The notes beneath the pieces were generated by a model. It did not search any database. It was not told the DNA's origin and saw only the letters and a list, made by a program, of their open reading frames with translations. The position numbers were made by a program, and so were the translations under genes. A stretch of DNA of 64,000 nt from assembly GCA_964462515.1 (NCBI GenBank), contig CAYWXK010000016.1, forward strand, positions 1 through 64,000, written 5' to 3'. Positions 47,316-55,360 of this stretch are shown here, in pieces. This DNA comes from CAYWXK01 sp964462515. Lineage in GTDB: Bacteria > Planctomycetota > Phycisphaerae > Sedimentisphaerales > Anaerobacaceae. Every line of letters begins with the position of its first letter. Within the stretch, counting starts at the first letter, position 1.

Positions 47316-48485
47316 TTACTCCATTTTGTGATAGTGTTCTTTGCTTCTTAAAACTTTATCGTAACATTGCAGATATTTTTCTGCGACAGAAGACCAGCTA
47401 AAAAGCTCCGCCTGTTTTCTCGATGCGGCGGACATAGAATCGTAGGTGCGTCTATCCTGCATAAGCTGGGTGATTGCAGATGCGATAAGCCGGGGGTCTG
47501 GTTTTTCTATGATAATGGCGTTGCCGGCGATAAGCTCATCGAGACCTTCGCAGCGAGTAGTGACAATTGGCAGGCCTGAGGCCATTGCTTCGAGCATTGC
47601 GTTGCTCAGGCCTTCCTGCGCCGTAGCGCTTATAAGCAGGTCGTGCCGGCGGTAGATTTCCGGCATCTGTTCTGGATTGATTCGGCCGGTCATACGGATG
47701 ATGTCGGTGAGAGATTTTTCGGTCAAAGTTTGTCGTAGCTGCTGTTCCAATGAGCCGCCGCCGACTATGGTGAAGCTAACTTTGTGGCCGGCTTTATGCA
47801 AGATTTCAACAGCATTTATCAGCACAGGCACCTGCTTTGTAACAGACAATCTGCCCACGGTTAGAAGCTCGATTGAATCCGATTTTTTGCCGGATTTGTC
47901 GGGATAGAATTGGTCGAGGTCAACGCCGGTCGGGATAACGTCAATTGAAACGGAGGGCAGGAACTTTAGTGCGCGATTTTTGAGGCCCTGGCTGCAAGCG
48001 ATAAGAGCGGAGGCATTTTGCCAGATTGGCTTAAATAAAAGTGGGCCGAGGATTTCATAATCGACTTGTAATCTTGCGTGTTTTCCGGGGACATCGGAGC
48101 CAAGCAGGGAGATTATATAAGGCAATTTATCAGCACTCTTGTAACACAGCCAGCCCGAGGGGAAGGCGAAAAGTGCGTGGGCCAAATCGTAACGATTTTC
48201 TCGCAGGAGTCTGCGGTAATATGGTTTGGCTTTGAGCAGCCACTCGATTACCTCTATTTTTCGCCAGAAGTGCAGGTCTTTTTTGTGCAGGCCGACTTTA
48301 TAGATAGTGATATTTTTAGAGAATTGTTCGGTGGAAAAACCGGGTGTTGGTGCGGAGGTTAGCACATCAATTTTGAGGTTTGGATTGGAGGCATATTCTT
48401 TCAGCAGGCAAAGATGTGCGTTGCCGCCGCCTCCGCCAATTGGCGGAAATTCAAAGTTGAGCATAAGAAGGTTTAACTTCGACAC
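47316..48485 (-). CDS. Glycosyltransferase family 4 (GT-B)
   Basis: The protein opens LNLLMLNFEFPPIGGGGGNAHLCLLKEYA, the Gly-rich acceptor-side loop of GT4 enzymes. The donor half has VGRLSVTKQVPVLINAVEIL, FTIVGGGSLEQQLRQ and SATAQEGLSNAMLEAMASGLPIVTTRCEGLDELI, with the E-x7-E motif. GTG 48485 is supported by AAGGAG 11 bp upstream. It lies 6 bp from the GT4 gene downstream and 5 bp from the GT39 gene upstream: one operon. Confidence 0.9.
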   Translation of the reverse strand: MSKLNLLMLNFEFPPIGGGGGNAHLCLLKEYASNPNLKIDVLTSAPTPGFSTEQFSKNITIYKVGLHKKDLHFWRKIEVIEWLLKAKPYYRRLLRENRYDLAHALFAFPSGWLCYKSADKLPYIISLLGSDVPGKHARLQVDYEILGPLLFKPIWQNASALIACSQGLKNRALKFLPSVSIDVIPTGVDLDQFYPDKSGKKSDSIELLTVGRLSVTKQVPVLINAVEILHKAGHKVSFTIVGGGSLEQQLRQTLTEKSLTDIIRMTGRINPEQMPEIYRRHDLLISATAQEGLSNAMLEAMASGLPIVTTRCEGLDELIAGNAIIIEKPDPRLIASAITQLMQDRRTYDSMSAASRKQAELFSWSSVAEKYLQCYDKVLRSKEHYHKME

Positions 48486-48490
48486 GCTTA

Positions 48491-50488
48491 TTATATCTCC
48501 TTATTTACTACGGTTGGTTTTAATTCAAACAGGACGTGCTCGCCGAACATCTGAACGATTCGGTAATTTTTCATAACAAATTCTCGCAGCGGCTTGAGCG
48601 CCTCGTATCGAAGGGCCTCGTCCTCGTCAAAGTGTTCTCGCAACAGTTGGTTCCAAGCTTTGTCATAGGCATCTACTTCGTTGGGTTGCACAAAATGTGG
48701 TTTTTCTGCTCCTAAAGAGCCCTGCGGCACAATCGGCCATAATTCGTATGGGGGTCTATTGGTGGGGACGTGCCGTTTGCGGGAATCGACAATGAATTTG
48801 GGTGTTTGCTTTTTGAATTCTTCAAGCAACTGGCCGACTATTTGTGATAGCACCTGCGGTGCCGGGCGGGGCATACAGCAGGCTGCTGAGGCGGCGCTGA
48901 ATCGCTGGGCCGCCAGATATATACCCGGATACCAGCCCCAGACATAGATCCTGTCTGTCGGCTGGGAATTGGTGTGGATGTGGTCTGCTGCAAGCTCCCA
49001 GTAGCCTTTTACGTTGAGGTTTCTGCGCTGGTGGATTTCCGTCAGTTTTTGTGAGTAGCCCCTATCCCTTCCCCCTTGGTAAGGCTGGCGGGTATATGGG
49101 CTTATTTTTATGCCGAAGAATATGTGCGATGAAGCAGCCAGCATCAGCAGAAATCCGACCAGACCTATTATCCGCGGTTTGGTTTTGTTCACAGAAGTTT
49201 TCAGATACCCGGAGTAAATGGCTATCAGGTAACCGCCCGCCATTGCAGCGGAGGCATTTAGAGGCAGATAATACTGCTCGTATGAAGCAGGGCTAATCCA
49301 GATAAAAGCCATATCGAGGAGCCACCAGACAGCCAATAACAAAACGAGGCGTTCATGGTTCGCTTGGTGATGCCTCCGCTGGGGGATGCCTTGCCGTTGG
49401 GCATCCCTGCCGTTTGGCATCCCTTCCGGGATTACGGGAGACGGCATTGCGGCAGTTTTAGGCTGCAATTTTTCCGGGGAAATGGCGGAGCGAATCATAC
49501 GAATGAACCTTGCGATGATTGCGCCTGTGGCCAGTGCAACGGGCAATATGAGTAAGAGGTAATATCGCAGGACGATAGGATATTGTTGTGAGAATGGAAT
49601 GAGCTTTCGGTGTTCGGAGATGTAATCGGATGCAACTGCCGGCTGGCCGGCGGCCGGGCTGGATGGAAGGAAATTTGAGAGTGTTATCCATACAAACGAA
49701 TAAGGCAGGTTCATCTGCACATCCCAGACGAGAATCCATATATAGAGTGGCGCTATGGCAGCGATGGCGCCGCCCCACAATAGAGCGATGTCAATGCCTG
49801 TCTGCTTCCAGGTTCTATTTTTCAGGATTGGCTGGAGGATGACAAAAAGGGCGGTCGCACCGATTGCGGAGACGCCGGTTTGCTTGAATAGCGGCGCCCA
49901 GCTCATAAAAGCGCCTGCCAAAAATGCAAGCCACCATTTGCCTCCAAGCTGGTGCAGCACAAGGCAGCTTATCCCCATTATCATAAAGGCAATCATATAT
50001 TGCTCTTTGACGTTGCCGAACTTGGCGATGAGCGGAGCGGATAGATAAACGGAGGCAATAATTACGCCGATGGCGGCGGCGAGTGTGCCGAAGGCCTTTC
50101 GCAGAGCGATGAACATAAGAATTAGAGCAGCAATCTGGAGTATCATCTGAACCAGTTTGGCTCCGGTCTCGTTGGGGCCTGTTAGAGCGACGCCGAGGAT
50201 ATTGACAAGTAAAGTTCCCGGCTGTGCGCTGGGTTTTTCATCGATGCCGATTTTTGCACCGTTAAGGATGTGCCAGGCGGAATAGGCATAAGCGCCGCCA
50301 TCGAAGGGGTCGGGGGAATTGAACTCAAAATATTTGCCCAGAGAAAAGGGAATGGCGGCTAAGATTGCTATTAAAACAAAAACAATTTTTGAATTTTGAA
50401 TTTTGAATTTCGAAACTGGTCCGACAGAAGCAGGTGGTAACTTCGTGGGTCTTCGAGAGGGGTGGATTTTTCGTAAAGCTCTTGTCAT
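48491..50488 (-). CDS. Glycosyltransferase family 39-type membrane protein (ArnT/PMT-like)
   Basis: About ten to twelve membrane helices cover residues 35-460 (IVFVLIAILAAIPFSLG, LVQMILQIAALILMFIALR, IGVIIASVYLSAPLI and others), followed by a soluble domain to residue 665. FNSPDPFDGGAYAYSAWHIL places an acidic pair in the first periplasmic loop, as in GT39/GT83 enzymes that use a polyprenyl-phosphate sugar. The likely role is transfer of a lipid-linked sugar to the glycan or a protein outside the membrane. The first ~30 residues include SKFKIQNSKI, encoded by AATTTTGAATTTTGAA repeats, and the loop PEGMPNGRDAQRQGIPQRRHH is encoded by a GGCATCCC repeat. The gene overlaps the GT2 gene by 4 bp. 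Confidence 0.8.
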   Translation of the reverse strand: MTRALRKIHPSRRPTKLPPASVGPVSKFKIQNSKIVFVLIAILAAIPFSLGKYFEFNSPDPFDGGAYAYSAWHILNGAKIGIDEKPSAQPGTLLVNILGVALTGPNETGAKLVQMILQIAALILMFIALRKAFGTLAAAIGVIIASVYLSAPLIAKFGNVKEQYMIAFMIMGISCLVLHQLGGKWWLAFLAGAFMSWAPLFKQTGVSAIGATALFVILQPILKNRTWKQTGIDIALLWGGAIAAIAPLYIWILVWDVQMNLPYSFVWITLSNFLPSSPAAGQPAVASDYISEHRKLIPFSQQYPIVLRYYLLLILPVALATGAIIARFIRMIRSAISPEKLQPKTAAMPSPVIPEGMPNGRDAQRQGIPQRRHHQANHERLVLLLAVWWLLDMAFIWISPASYEQYYLPLNASAAMAGGYLIAIYSGYLKTSVNKTKPRIIGLVGFLLMLAASSHIFFGIKISPYTRQPYQGGRDRGYSQKLTEIHQRRNLNVKGYWELAADHIHTNSQPTDRIYVWGWYPGIYLAAQRFSAASAACCMPRPAPQVLSQIVGQLLEEFKKQTPKFIVDSRKRHVPTNRPPYELWPIVPQGSLGAEKPHFVQPNEVDAYDKAWNQLLREHFDEDEALRYEALKPLREFVMKNYRIVQMFGEHVLFELKPTVVNKEI
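49375..49430. repeat. GGGATGCC/GGCATCCC repeat inside the GT39 gene
   Basis: GGGATGCC (49383-49390) is inverted at 49400-49407 and again present as GGCATCCC at 49416-49423. The unit is in frame and encodes a Gln/Arg/Gly-rich loop between membrane helices. A related CCGCTTGGGGATGCC (complement) lies in the intergenic region at 51711-51725. Confidence 0.7.
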
Positions 50489-51498
50489 ATCTTTTCTCCA
50501 CTTTGCGGTGGTGCTTCGAGGATTTCTCTAATGACGTATGTCGGGCGGTTTTGTGACTCGTGATAGGTTCGGACTAAAAGCTCGGCAAGCAGGCCCATCA
50601 AAATAAACTGAATGGTAGCTGTAATCATAAGAGCCGTCAGGACAAGCAGAGGATTTCTGTTCATTGCAAGGTGTTGCTGCGAGATAAATTTCTGATAGAG
50701 GACAATAAAGCCGAAGATTATTGCGCCGAGTGCGCTTGCCAGTCCCATGCCGCCGAATATATATATTGGCTTGGTGGAAAATGAGCCGAGGAACTTTACG
50801 GTGATGAGGTCAAGCATCACTTTCCAGGTGCGGGCAAGACCGTATTTGGCGACGCCTGAGGTGCGTGGTCTGTGATTGACAATTACTTCGGCGATTTTAG
50901 CACCGCTCCAGCTTGCCAGTGCGGGAATGAAGCGGTGCATTTCGCCGTAGAGTTTTGTTTCTGCCAGGACTTCTTTGCGGTAGGTTTTGAGTGTGCAGCC
51001 ATAATCGTGGAGCTTAACGCCTGTGATTGTTGAGATGAGCCAGTTGGCGATTCTGGAGGGAAGCAGTCTTGTCAGGGCTTTGTCGTGTCTTTTTTTTCTC
51101 CACCCGCTGACGACATCAAAGCCCTCATCGAGTTTGGCAATCATTTTGGGAATGTCTGCGGGGTCATTTTGCAGGTCGGCGTCAATTGCGACAATAATAT
51201 TGCCACGGGCGTGGGTGAAGCCGGCGCTGAGGGCAGCGGTCTGGCCAAAATTTTTCCGCAAACGTATGACGCGGACCTTGGGGTCGTCCTTTTGGAGCTC
51301 ACTTAAAATGGCAAAGCTATTATCGGTGCTGCCGTCATCGACGAATATCAATTCATAGTTGTATTTGCCGGCTAAAATCTGTGTCAACTGCTGGTAGAGC
51401 GGGCGCAGATTGTCCTGTTCGTCAAATACGGGGGTTACCACAGAAAGTTCGAGGTTTTTCTCGTCGGGGCGAAGCCCGCCGCAGCCTGATTGGTGCAT
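50485..51498 (-). CDS. Glycosyltransferase family 2 (polyprenyl-phosphate sugar transferase, ArnC/DPM1-like)
   Basis: ATG 51498 has GGGAG 7 bp upstream; the longer start at 51528 falls in a TTCATAG repeat. The GT-A domain has LSVVTPVFDEQDNLRPLYQQL, IFVDDGSTDNSF, ALSAGFTHARGNIIVAIDADLQNDPADIP (D-x-D) and YRPRTSG-like HRPRTSGVAKYG. Two C-terminal helices (IFGGMGLASALGAIIFGFIVLYQ and VLTALMITATIQFILMGLLAELLV) mark it as a membrane-bound undecaprenyl-phosphate glycosyltransferase. It would make the lipid-linked donor used by the GT39 protein, whose gene overlaps it by 4 bp. The C-terminus continues RTYHESQNRPTYVIREIL. Confidence 0.92.
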   Translation of the reverse strand: MHQSGCGGLRPDEKNLELSVVTPVFDEQDNLRPLYQQLTQILAGKYNYELIFVDDGSTDNSFAILSELQKDDPKVRVIRLRKNFGQTAALSAGFTHARGNIIVAIDADLQNDPADIPKMIAKLDEGFDVVSGWRKKRHDKALTRLLPSRIANWLISTITGVKLHDYGCTLKTYRKEVLAETKLYGEMHRFIPALASWSGAKIAEVIVNHRPRTSGVAKYGLARTWKVMLDLITVKFLGSFSTKPIYIFGGMGLASALGAIIFGFIVLYQKFISQQHLAMNRNPLLVLTALMITATIQFILMGLLAELLVRTYHESQNRPTYVIREILEAPPQSGEKI

Positions 51499-51514
51499 AT
51501 ATTGCTCCCTACAA

Positions 51515-51560
51515 GGTTCATAGTTCATTGTTCATAGTTTGTAGTTAATGAATGATGAGC
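51515..51560. repeat. TTCATAG word repeat
   Basis: GTTCATAGTTCATTGTTCATAG followed by GTTAATGAATGATGAG lies just before the GT2 gene start. It encodes MNYEP on the minus strand if an upstream start is used. It resembles TTCATAATTCATAAC at 22844-22858. Confidence 0.65.
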
Positions 51561-51671
51561 CTGTAATATTCACTACAATTATAATACCGACGAATTCTGT
51601 ATTCTACAAGTATCTTTGCTCATTTTACAGGAGATAGGGAAGGAATTGGAGATTTTCAATTTACTCCGTTA

Positions 51672-51725
51672 GAAAGCCGGCTTTCCTTTCGCCGCAAGGC
51701 CGCCAGGCATCCCCAAGCGGACTAA
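51672..51725. repeat. Palindrome and GGATGCC-type repeat upstream of the IS200-like element
   Basis: GAAAGCCGGCTTTC (51672-51685) is a perfect 14-bp palindrome. GGCATCCCCAAGCGG (51711-51725) is the complement of CCGCTTGGGGATGCC, matching 14 of 15 bases of the GT39 repeat at 49375. No gene is present. Confidence 0.6.
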
Positions 51726-51755
51726 CGGGGTCAACTTTCTAATTTCGCGGGAGTT

Positions 51756-52273
51756 CCCCGCCTGTAAAGGCGGGGGTGAGAGCCGTTTCCTGTGTCTTCC
51801 GGACTTATGATATACTGTATGCATGCGATTAATAAAGTCGGCACATTCGGTATACAAGACACAATATCACATTGTGTGGGTGACGAGGTTCAGACGAAAA
51901 ATCCTGAATCCTGGCGTACGGGAGTATCTGGAAACGAAACTTCGGGAGGCAAGGAAATACTATCCGGATTGGGAATATATTGCGATTGGTGTCGCAGAAG
52001 ACCATGTACATTTACACATGGTGATTCCGCCGAAATACGCAGTGAGTACATTGGTAGAGACGTTAAAGAAGAACACAAGCAGGCAGTTGAATCAGAAGTT
52101 TCGTTTCCTCAAGCAGGTATATTGGGATAACGATGGTATATGGTCAAAAGGATTTTTCGTCTCCACGGTTGGAATAAATGAGGCAGTTATCCGAAAATAC
52201 GTTCAGCAGCAAGAAAAGGAAGACACAGGACAAGCGCAGCTTGAATTTTGAAGAACAACGCCTGTAAAGGCGT
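51756..52273 (+). mobile_element. IS200/IS605-type insertion element with terminal hairpins
   Basis: A perfect hairpin CCCCGCCT-GTAA-AGGCGGGG (51756-51775) precedes the transposase, and a related one ACGCCT-GTAA-AGGCGT (52258-52273) follows the stop codon, as in single-strand transposing IS200/IS605 elements. No inverted terminal repeats are expected. CTAACGGGGTCAA occurs at 51722-51734 and 52340-52352, a 13-bp direct repeat outside the hairpins. Exact ends cannot be set without an empty site. Confidence 0.75.
51823..52251 (+). CDS. tnpA: IS200/IS605 family transposase (Y1 HUH, TnpA)
   Basis: The 142-residue protein has the HUH motif HVHLH (His61, His63) and the catalytic tyrosine in VIRKYVQQQ (Tyr126). 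The N-terminal SVYKTQYHIVWVTRFRRKIL and the TSRQLNQKF segment are characteristic. It cuts and joins single-stranded DNA at hairpin ends. No TnpB or IscB accessory gene is present, so this is an IS200-like minimal element or a REP-associated transposase (RAYT). Length and motifs look intact. Confidence 0.9.
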   Translation: MRLIKSAHSVYKTQYHIVWVTRFRRKILNPGVREYLETKLREARKYYPDWEYIAIGVAEDHVHLHMVIPPKYAVSTLVETLKKNTSRQLNQKFRFLKQVYWDNDGIWSKGFFVSTVGINEAVIRKYVQQQEKEDTGQAQLEF

Positions 52274-52546
52274 GGGTATCTATACCTATGGGACAATATT
52301 TTACCTACAAAGTGCAGATGAACCAGAAAAGAGTCTTTTCTAACGGGGTCAATTTAGTTCGTCCCCATTACCTAATTTTAGGATGTTTTTGATTGTAAGT
52401 AGTAAATTTGAGAGCGTTTAGGGACTTGCAGTATGTGCGACCAGCGATCGGTCTGTTCGGGAGATTTATCCGCCGGACGTTCGGCGGATTGTTATTGCAA
52501 AGCTGCAGATGATTAAATATACTCAAAACTTTGTTGTGAAGGAACA
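52274..52546. other. Intergenic region with the NTCCGCC-N8-GGCGGAN palindrome
   Basis: No gene is evident. ATCCGCC (52468-52474) and GGCGGAT (52483-52489) with an 8-base loop repeat the pattern found at 758-779 and 7316-7339. The right copy of the 13-bp direct repeat around the IS is at 52340-52352. The ribosome site AAGGAA precedes GTG 52547. Confidence 0.6.
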
Positions 52547-53968
52547 GTGGCTGGTGGGTTAGGATGTTTTGACGGAAAGCAATTTCATTTTGTCGGAAAT
52601 TCTCATAGGAGTGACTTTGTGGAGCTGGTCAGGAAACTAAGACGGAGAGTGGAGGACAACAATCCGGTCAGGGTGGGGATAATCGGATGCGGCCAGATGG
52701 GTTCTGGTCTGGCGCATGCGACAAGTTGTATAGCAGGGATGAAGGTGGTGGCCATAGCTGATATCGATTCTGAGCGTGCAATCAAAACATTTTTGGAGTT
52801 GAAATGGACCAAAGACGATATTGTCGTGACAGAAAACGCTGGCAAAGCGCAGGATGCGCTCAATACAGGCAAAGTTGTTGTTACTGCTGATGCCCAGTTG
52901 CTGACCGGTCTTGAGGGCATCGAGGCAAATGTGGAAGCGACGGGAGTTCCGGATGTTGGTGCTTTTGCTGCGTGGTCTTCTATCAAGAATAACAAGCCGA
53001 TTATTATGCTGAATGTTGAGACCGATGTCACGGTAGGGGTATATTTGAATCATCTGGCCAGGAAGGCCGGCTCGATTTATACGGTTGCTTCGGGAGATGA
53101 GCCCGGCGTCTGTAAGATGCTCTACGAGCAGGCTGTGCTTATGGGATTTGAGGTCGTTTGCCTGGGAAAAGGTAAGAACAACCCTATCAACCATTATATG
53201 ACGCCCGAGATGTGTGCTGAAGAAGCAGCCTCCAAAGGGATGAATCCGAAGATGCTGACTTCGTTTATCGATGGCACTAAAACAATGGTGGAAATGGCTG
53301 CGGTATCGAACGCTACGGGTCTTTTGCCGGATGTCCCCGGGATGCACGGACCTAAGGTTGAGATTGATGAATTAGCTAAGACGTTTATTCCTAAGGCTGA
53401 TGGCGGCATCCTCAACCGTCGAGGAGCTGTCGATTACTCGACCGGTGCTGTTGCACCCGGCGTTTTTGCAATCGTTTATTCTGGCGATAAGCGGATGCGA
53501 TGGGATATGAAGCTTATAACGAAGGCAGAGGGACCATATTATCTGCATTATCGGCCTTATCATCTTTGCGACCTCGAGACGCCTCAATCCATTGCCGAAG
53601 CTGTATTGCTGGGAGAAGTTACAATCGCCTCGGAAAAGATGAATTCTGAGGTTGTTGCTGTTGCGAAGCGCAATCTCAAGCTTGGAGAAAAGGTCAAAGG
53701 TATAGGCAGCGATGATATTTATGGAATTATTTATACCTACAAAGAGGCAAAGAATAAGAAAGCGATACCAATTGGGATAGCTGATAACGGCACCGCCCTA
53801 AAAGATATTGATAAGGGCAGCATATTGACCACAGATAACTTTGCTCCTGATACGACAACTTTCGTATGTCGATTGAGAAAAGAGCAGGATGCTTTAATGG
53901 ATTCAAAGGGCCAGCGGCAAGAGGAGCGTTCGGAAAGCCGTTGTCGTCAGGGTAAAGAGAGGTTTTAA
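52547..53968 (+). CDS. NAD(P)-dependent oxidoreductase with C-terminal SAF domain (homoserine-dehydrogenase-like)
   Basis: Residues 41-60 have a Rossmann nucleotide loop (VRVGIIGCGQMGSGLAHATS), then VVAIADIDSERA and a catalytic-like domain (NVEATGVPDVGAFAAWSSI, IIMLNVETDVTVGVYLNHLA). The C-terminal ~100 residues (VAVAKRNLKLGEKVKGIG..., DKGSILTTDNF) form a SAF domain. This is the architecture of homoserine-dehydrogenase-like SAF oxidoreductases, several of which act on branched or four-carbon sugar acids; the substrate here is unknown. Start GTG 52547 keeps a 40-residue lead before the Rossmann strand; no better ATG is available. The C-terminal tail after the SAF domain is Arg/Gln-rich and may be non-functional. 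The gene stands next to, but apart from, the glycan locus. Confidence 0.82.
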   Translation: MAGGLGCFDGKQFHFVGNSHRSDFVELVRKLRRRVEDNNPVRVGIIGCGQMGSGLAHATSCIAGMKVVAIADIDSERAIKTFLELKWTKDDIVVTENAGKAQDALNTGKVVVTADAQLLTGLEGIEANVEATGVPDVGAFAAWSSIKNNKPIIMLNVETDVTVGVYLNHLARKAGSIYTVASGDEPGVCKMLYEQAVLMGFEVVCLGKGKNNPINHYMTPEMCAEEAASKGMNPKMLTSFIDGTKTMVEMAAVSNATGLLPDVPGMHGPKVEIDELAKTFIPKADGGILNRRGAVDYSTGAVAPGVFAIVYSGDKRMRWDMKLITKAEGPYYLHYRPYHLCDLETPQSIAEAVLLGEVTIASEKMNSEVVAVAKRNLKLGEKVKGIGSDDIYGIIYTYKEAKNKKAIPIGIADNGTALKDIDKGSILTTDNFAPDTTTFVCRLRKEQDALMDSKGQRQEERSESRCRQGKERF

Positions 53969-54013
53969 GACCCAAATTTCAAATTCTACACTTGCCAGGC
54001 ACAGGCAAAATGT

Positions 54014-54634
54014 ATGGAAAAAAGTGCACAATCAACAGAACAGATGGATAGCTTAGCGCATCCTATAGATGAGAAAACGATGCCCGAAAGTATCCAGGGA
54101 TATTCGCAACAGCAGCGGGATTTGCTTGTTGCTCGGCTGAGGGCCGGCGACCGTGAAGCTGCGGCAGAGCTTGTTGATTTATATTATGAGCAGATATACC
54201 TGTTTTTGAGGAGACTCGGCCATAGCCGCCAGGTCGGTGAGGATTTAACTCAGGAAAGCTTTCTGCGTGCCTGGAACCATATAGGGCAGTTGCGAGATGG
54301 CAGGGCACTAAATAGCTGGCTATATCGTATCGCAGGCAATGCCTCAAGGCTGTATTGGCGCAGGCACGCCGGCAGTTCGCCGGCCAGCATCGAAGGTATC
54401 GATGTGGCGGATGACAGCGAAACCGGGGCTGACAGAGTTGGGCGTAATGAAGAGCTTGAGCGGTTGAAAAAAGTTGTTGGACGGCTGCCTATGAAATTAA
54501 GGCAGGTGATTGTTTTGCATTATATGCAGCACTTGACAATTGCTGAAGCTGCCGAGGCGGTAGGAATAAGAGAAGGCACTTTCAAAAGCAGATTGAATCG
54601 GGCCTTAAAAATTTTGCGAAAGCACCTTACCTGA
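54014..54634 (+). CDS. RNA polymerase sigma factor, ECF type
   Basis: Region 2 is visible as LYYEQIYLFLRRLGHSRQVGEDLTQESFLRAWNHIGQLRDGRALNSWLYRIAGNASRLYWRR, and region 4 as LPMKLRQVIVLHYMQHLTIAEAAEAVGIREGTFKSRLNRALKILRKH with the helix-turn-helix. No sigma 1.1 or 3 regions are present. The preceding ~40 residues are variable. A small membrane protein follows after 12 bp and is a candidate anti-sigma factor. Target promoters cannot be inferred. Confidence 0.92.
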   Translation: MEKSAQSTEQMDSLAHPIDEKTMPESIQGYSQQQRDLLVARLRAGDREAAAELVDLYYEQIYLFLRRLGHSRQVGEDLTQESFLRAWNHIGQLRDGRALNSWLYRIAGNASRLYWRRHAGSSPASIEGIDVADDSETGADRVGRNEELERLKKVVGRLPMKLRQVIVLHYMQHLTIAEAAEAVGIREGTFKSRLNRALKILRKHLT

Positions 54635-54646
54635 AAGGACTTTGCG

Positions 54647-55192
54647 ATGACAGAAGAAAGGCTAAAAGAATTACTGGGCACGCTGGCAAATGCGACAGTA
54701 GAGCCGGTTCGTCAGGGCCTTAGTGAGGATATAAAGAGTCACATCCCACAGACACTTATGGCGCACAAAGGCGGCTGGGATACCATTAACATTATAATAG
54801 ATTTAAGGGTGAGTAAATTGGCTGCGGCAGCGGTGATAATTCTTGCGATGCTTTTGTTGGCCAACCTTTTTGGTGGTCGGGACACCACAGGAGCTGATAT
54901 ATATCAGGACAGCAAGCTGTTGATACAATACTGGCTGAGTGGTGAACAGGCGCATAAAAGCGATGTGCTGGCTGCAATGTCAGAATTGTATGGACACCTG
55001 GCTGGGCAGGGCAGAGAGGTTACATACTATGGCGATTGGATTGACCCGGAGAATGGAAGTGCGGTGCTTATGCATTGGAAACTACCTGATGACAATTATC
55101 GGGTGATTTTTAGTGATTTGCGGATAAGAACTGTCAGTGCGGAGGACCTTATAAGGCTCCAGGCTCGTATGCTGCAAGAGAGAACCGAATGA
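54647..55192 (+). CDS. Membrane protein, probable anti-sigma partner of the ECF sigma factor
   Basis: The gene follows the sigma factor by 12 bp and starts ATG after GGAC. A cytoplasmic N-terminal part (MTEERLKELLGTLANATVEPVRQGLSEDIKSHIP) precedes one membrane helix (KLAAAAVIILAMLLLANLF, about residues 57-76) and a ~100-residue extracytoplasmic domain. No zinc-binding HxxxCxxC anti-sigma motif is seen, so the assignment depends on gene order and topology. Similar pairs are frequent in Planctomycetes. Confidence 0.6.
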   Translation: MTEERLKELLGTLANATVEPVRQGLSEDIKSHIPQTLMAHKGGWDTINIIIDLRVSKLAAAAVIILAMLLLANLFGGRDTTGADIYQDSKLLIQYWLSGEQAHKSDVLAAMSELYGHLAGQGREVTYYGDWIDPENGSAVLMHWKLPDDNYRVIFSDLRIRTVSAEDLIRLQARMLQERTE

Positions 55193-55201
55193 CAGCTAAT
55201 C

Positions 55202-55230
55202 AGACTCGGCGAGGCCGAGCCTCGATGGAA
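55202..55230. repeat. CTCGGC-GAG-GCCGAG palindrome copy in the valS leader
   Basis: CAGACTCGGCGAGGCCGAGCCTCGATGG at 55201-55228 matches 24 of 29 bases of a copy inside valS at 55462-55490. The core CTCGGC-GAG-GCCGAG is a perfect 6-bp hairpin. Confidence 0.65.
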
Positions 55231-55360
55231 TGGAGAGTGGGGGGTAAAAATCCGGACCGGCTATTCCCTTTACATTAGCGAGTTGTTTTACTAATATAGA
55301 TTCGGATTATTGTTGTTTTGCCGGAATTTCTTGTAGGTAATTGTGTCCATTAAGTAAGTA

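Noticed and set aside
55193..55360. T-box or other riboswitch in the valS leader
   Set aside because: The leader is only about 170 bp, holds a REP-like hairpin, and shows no T-box sequence or terminator/antiterminator pair.
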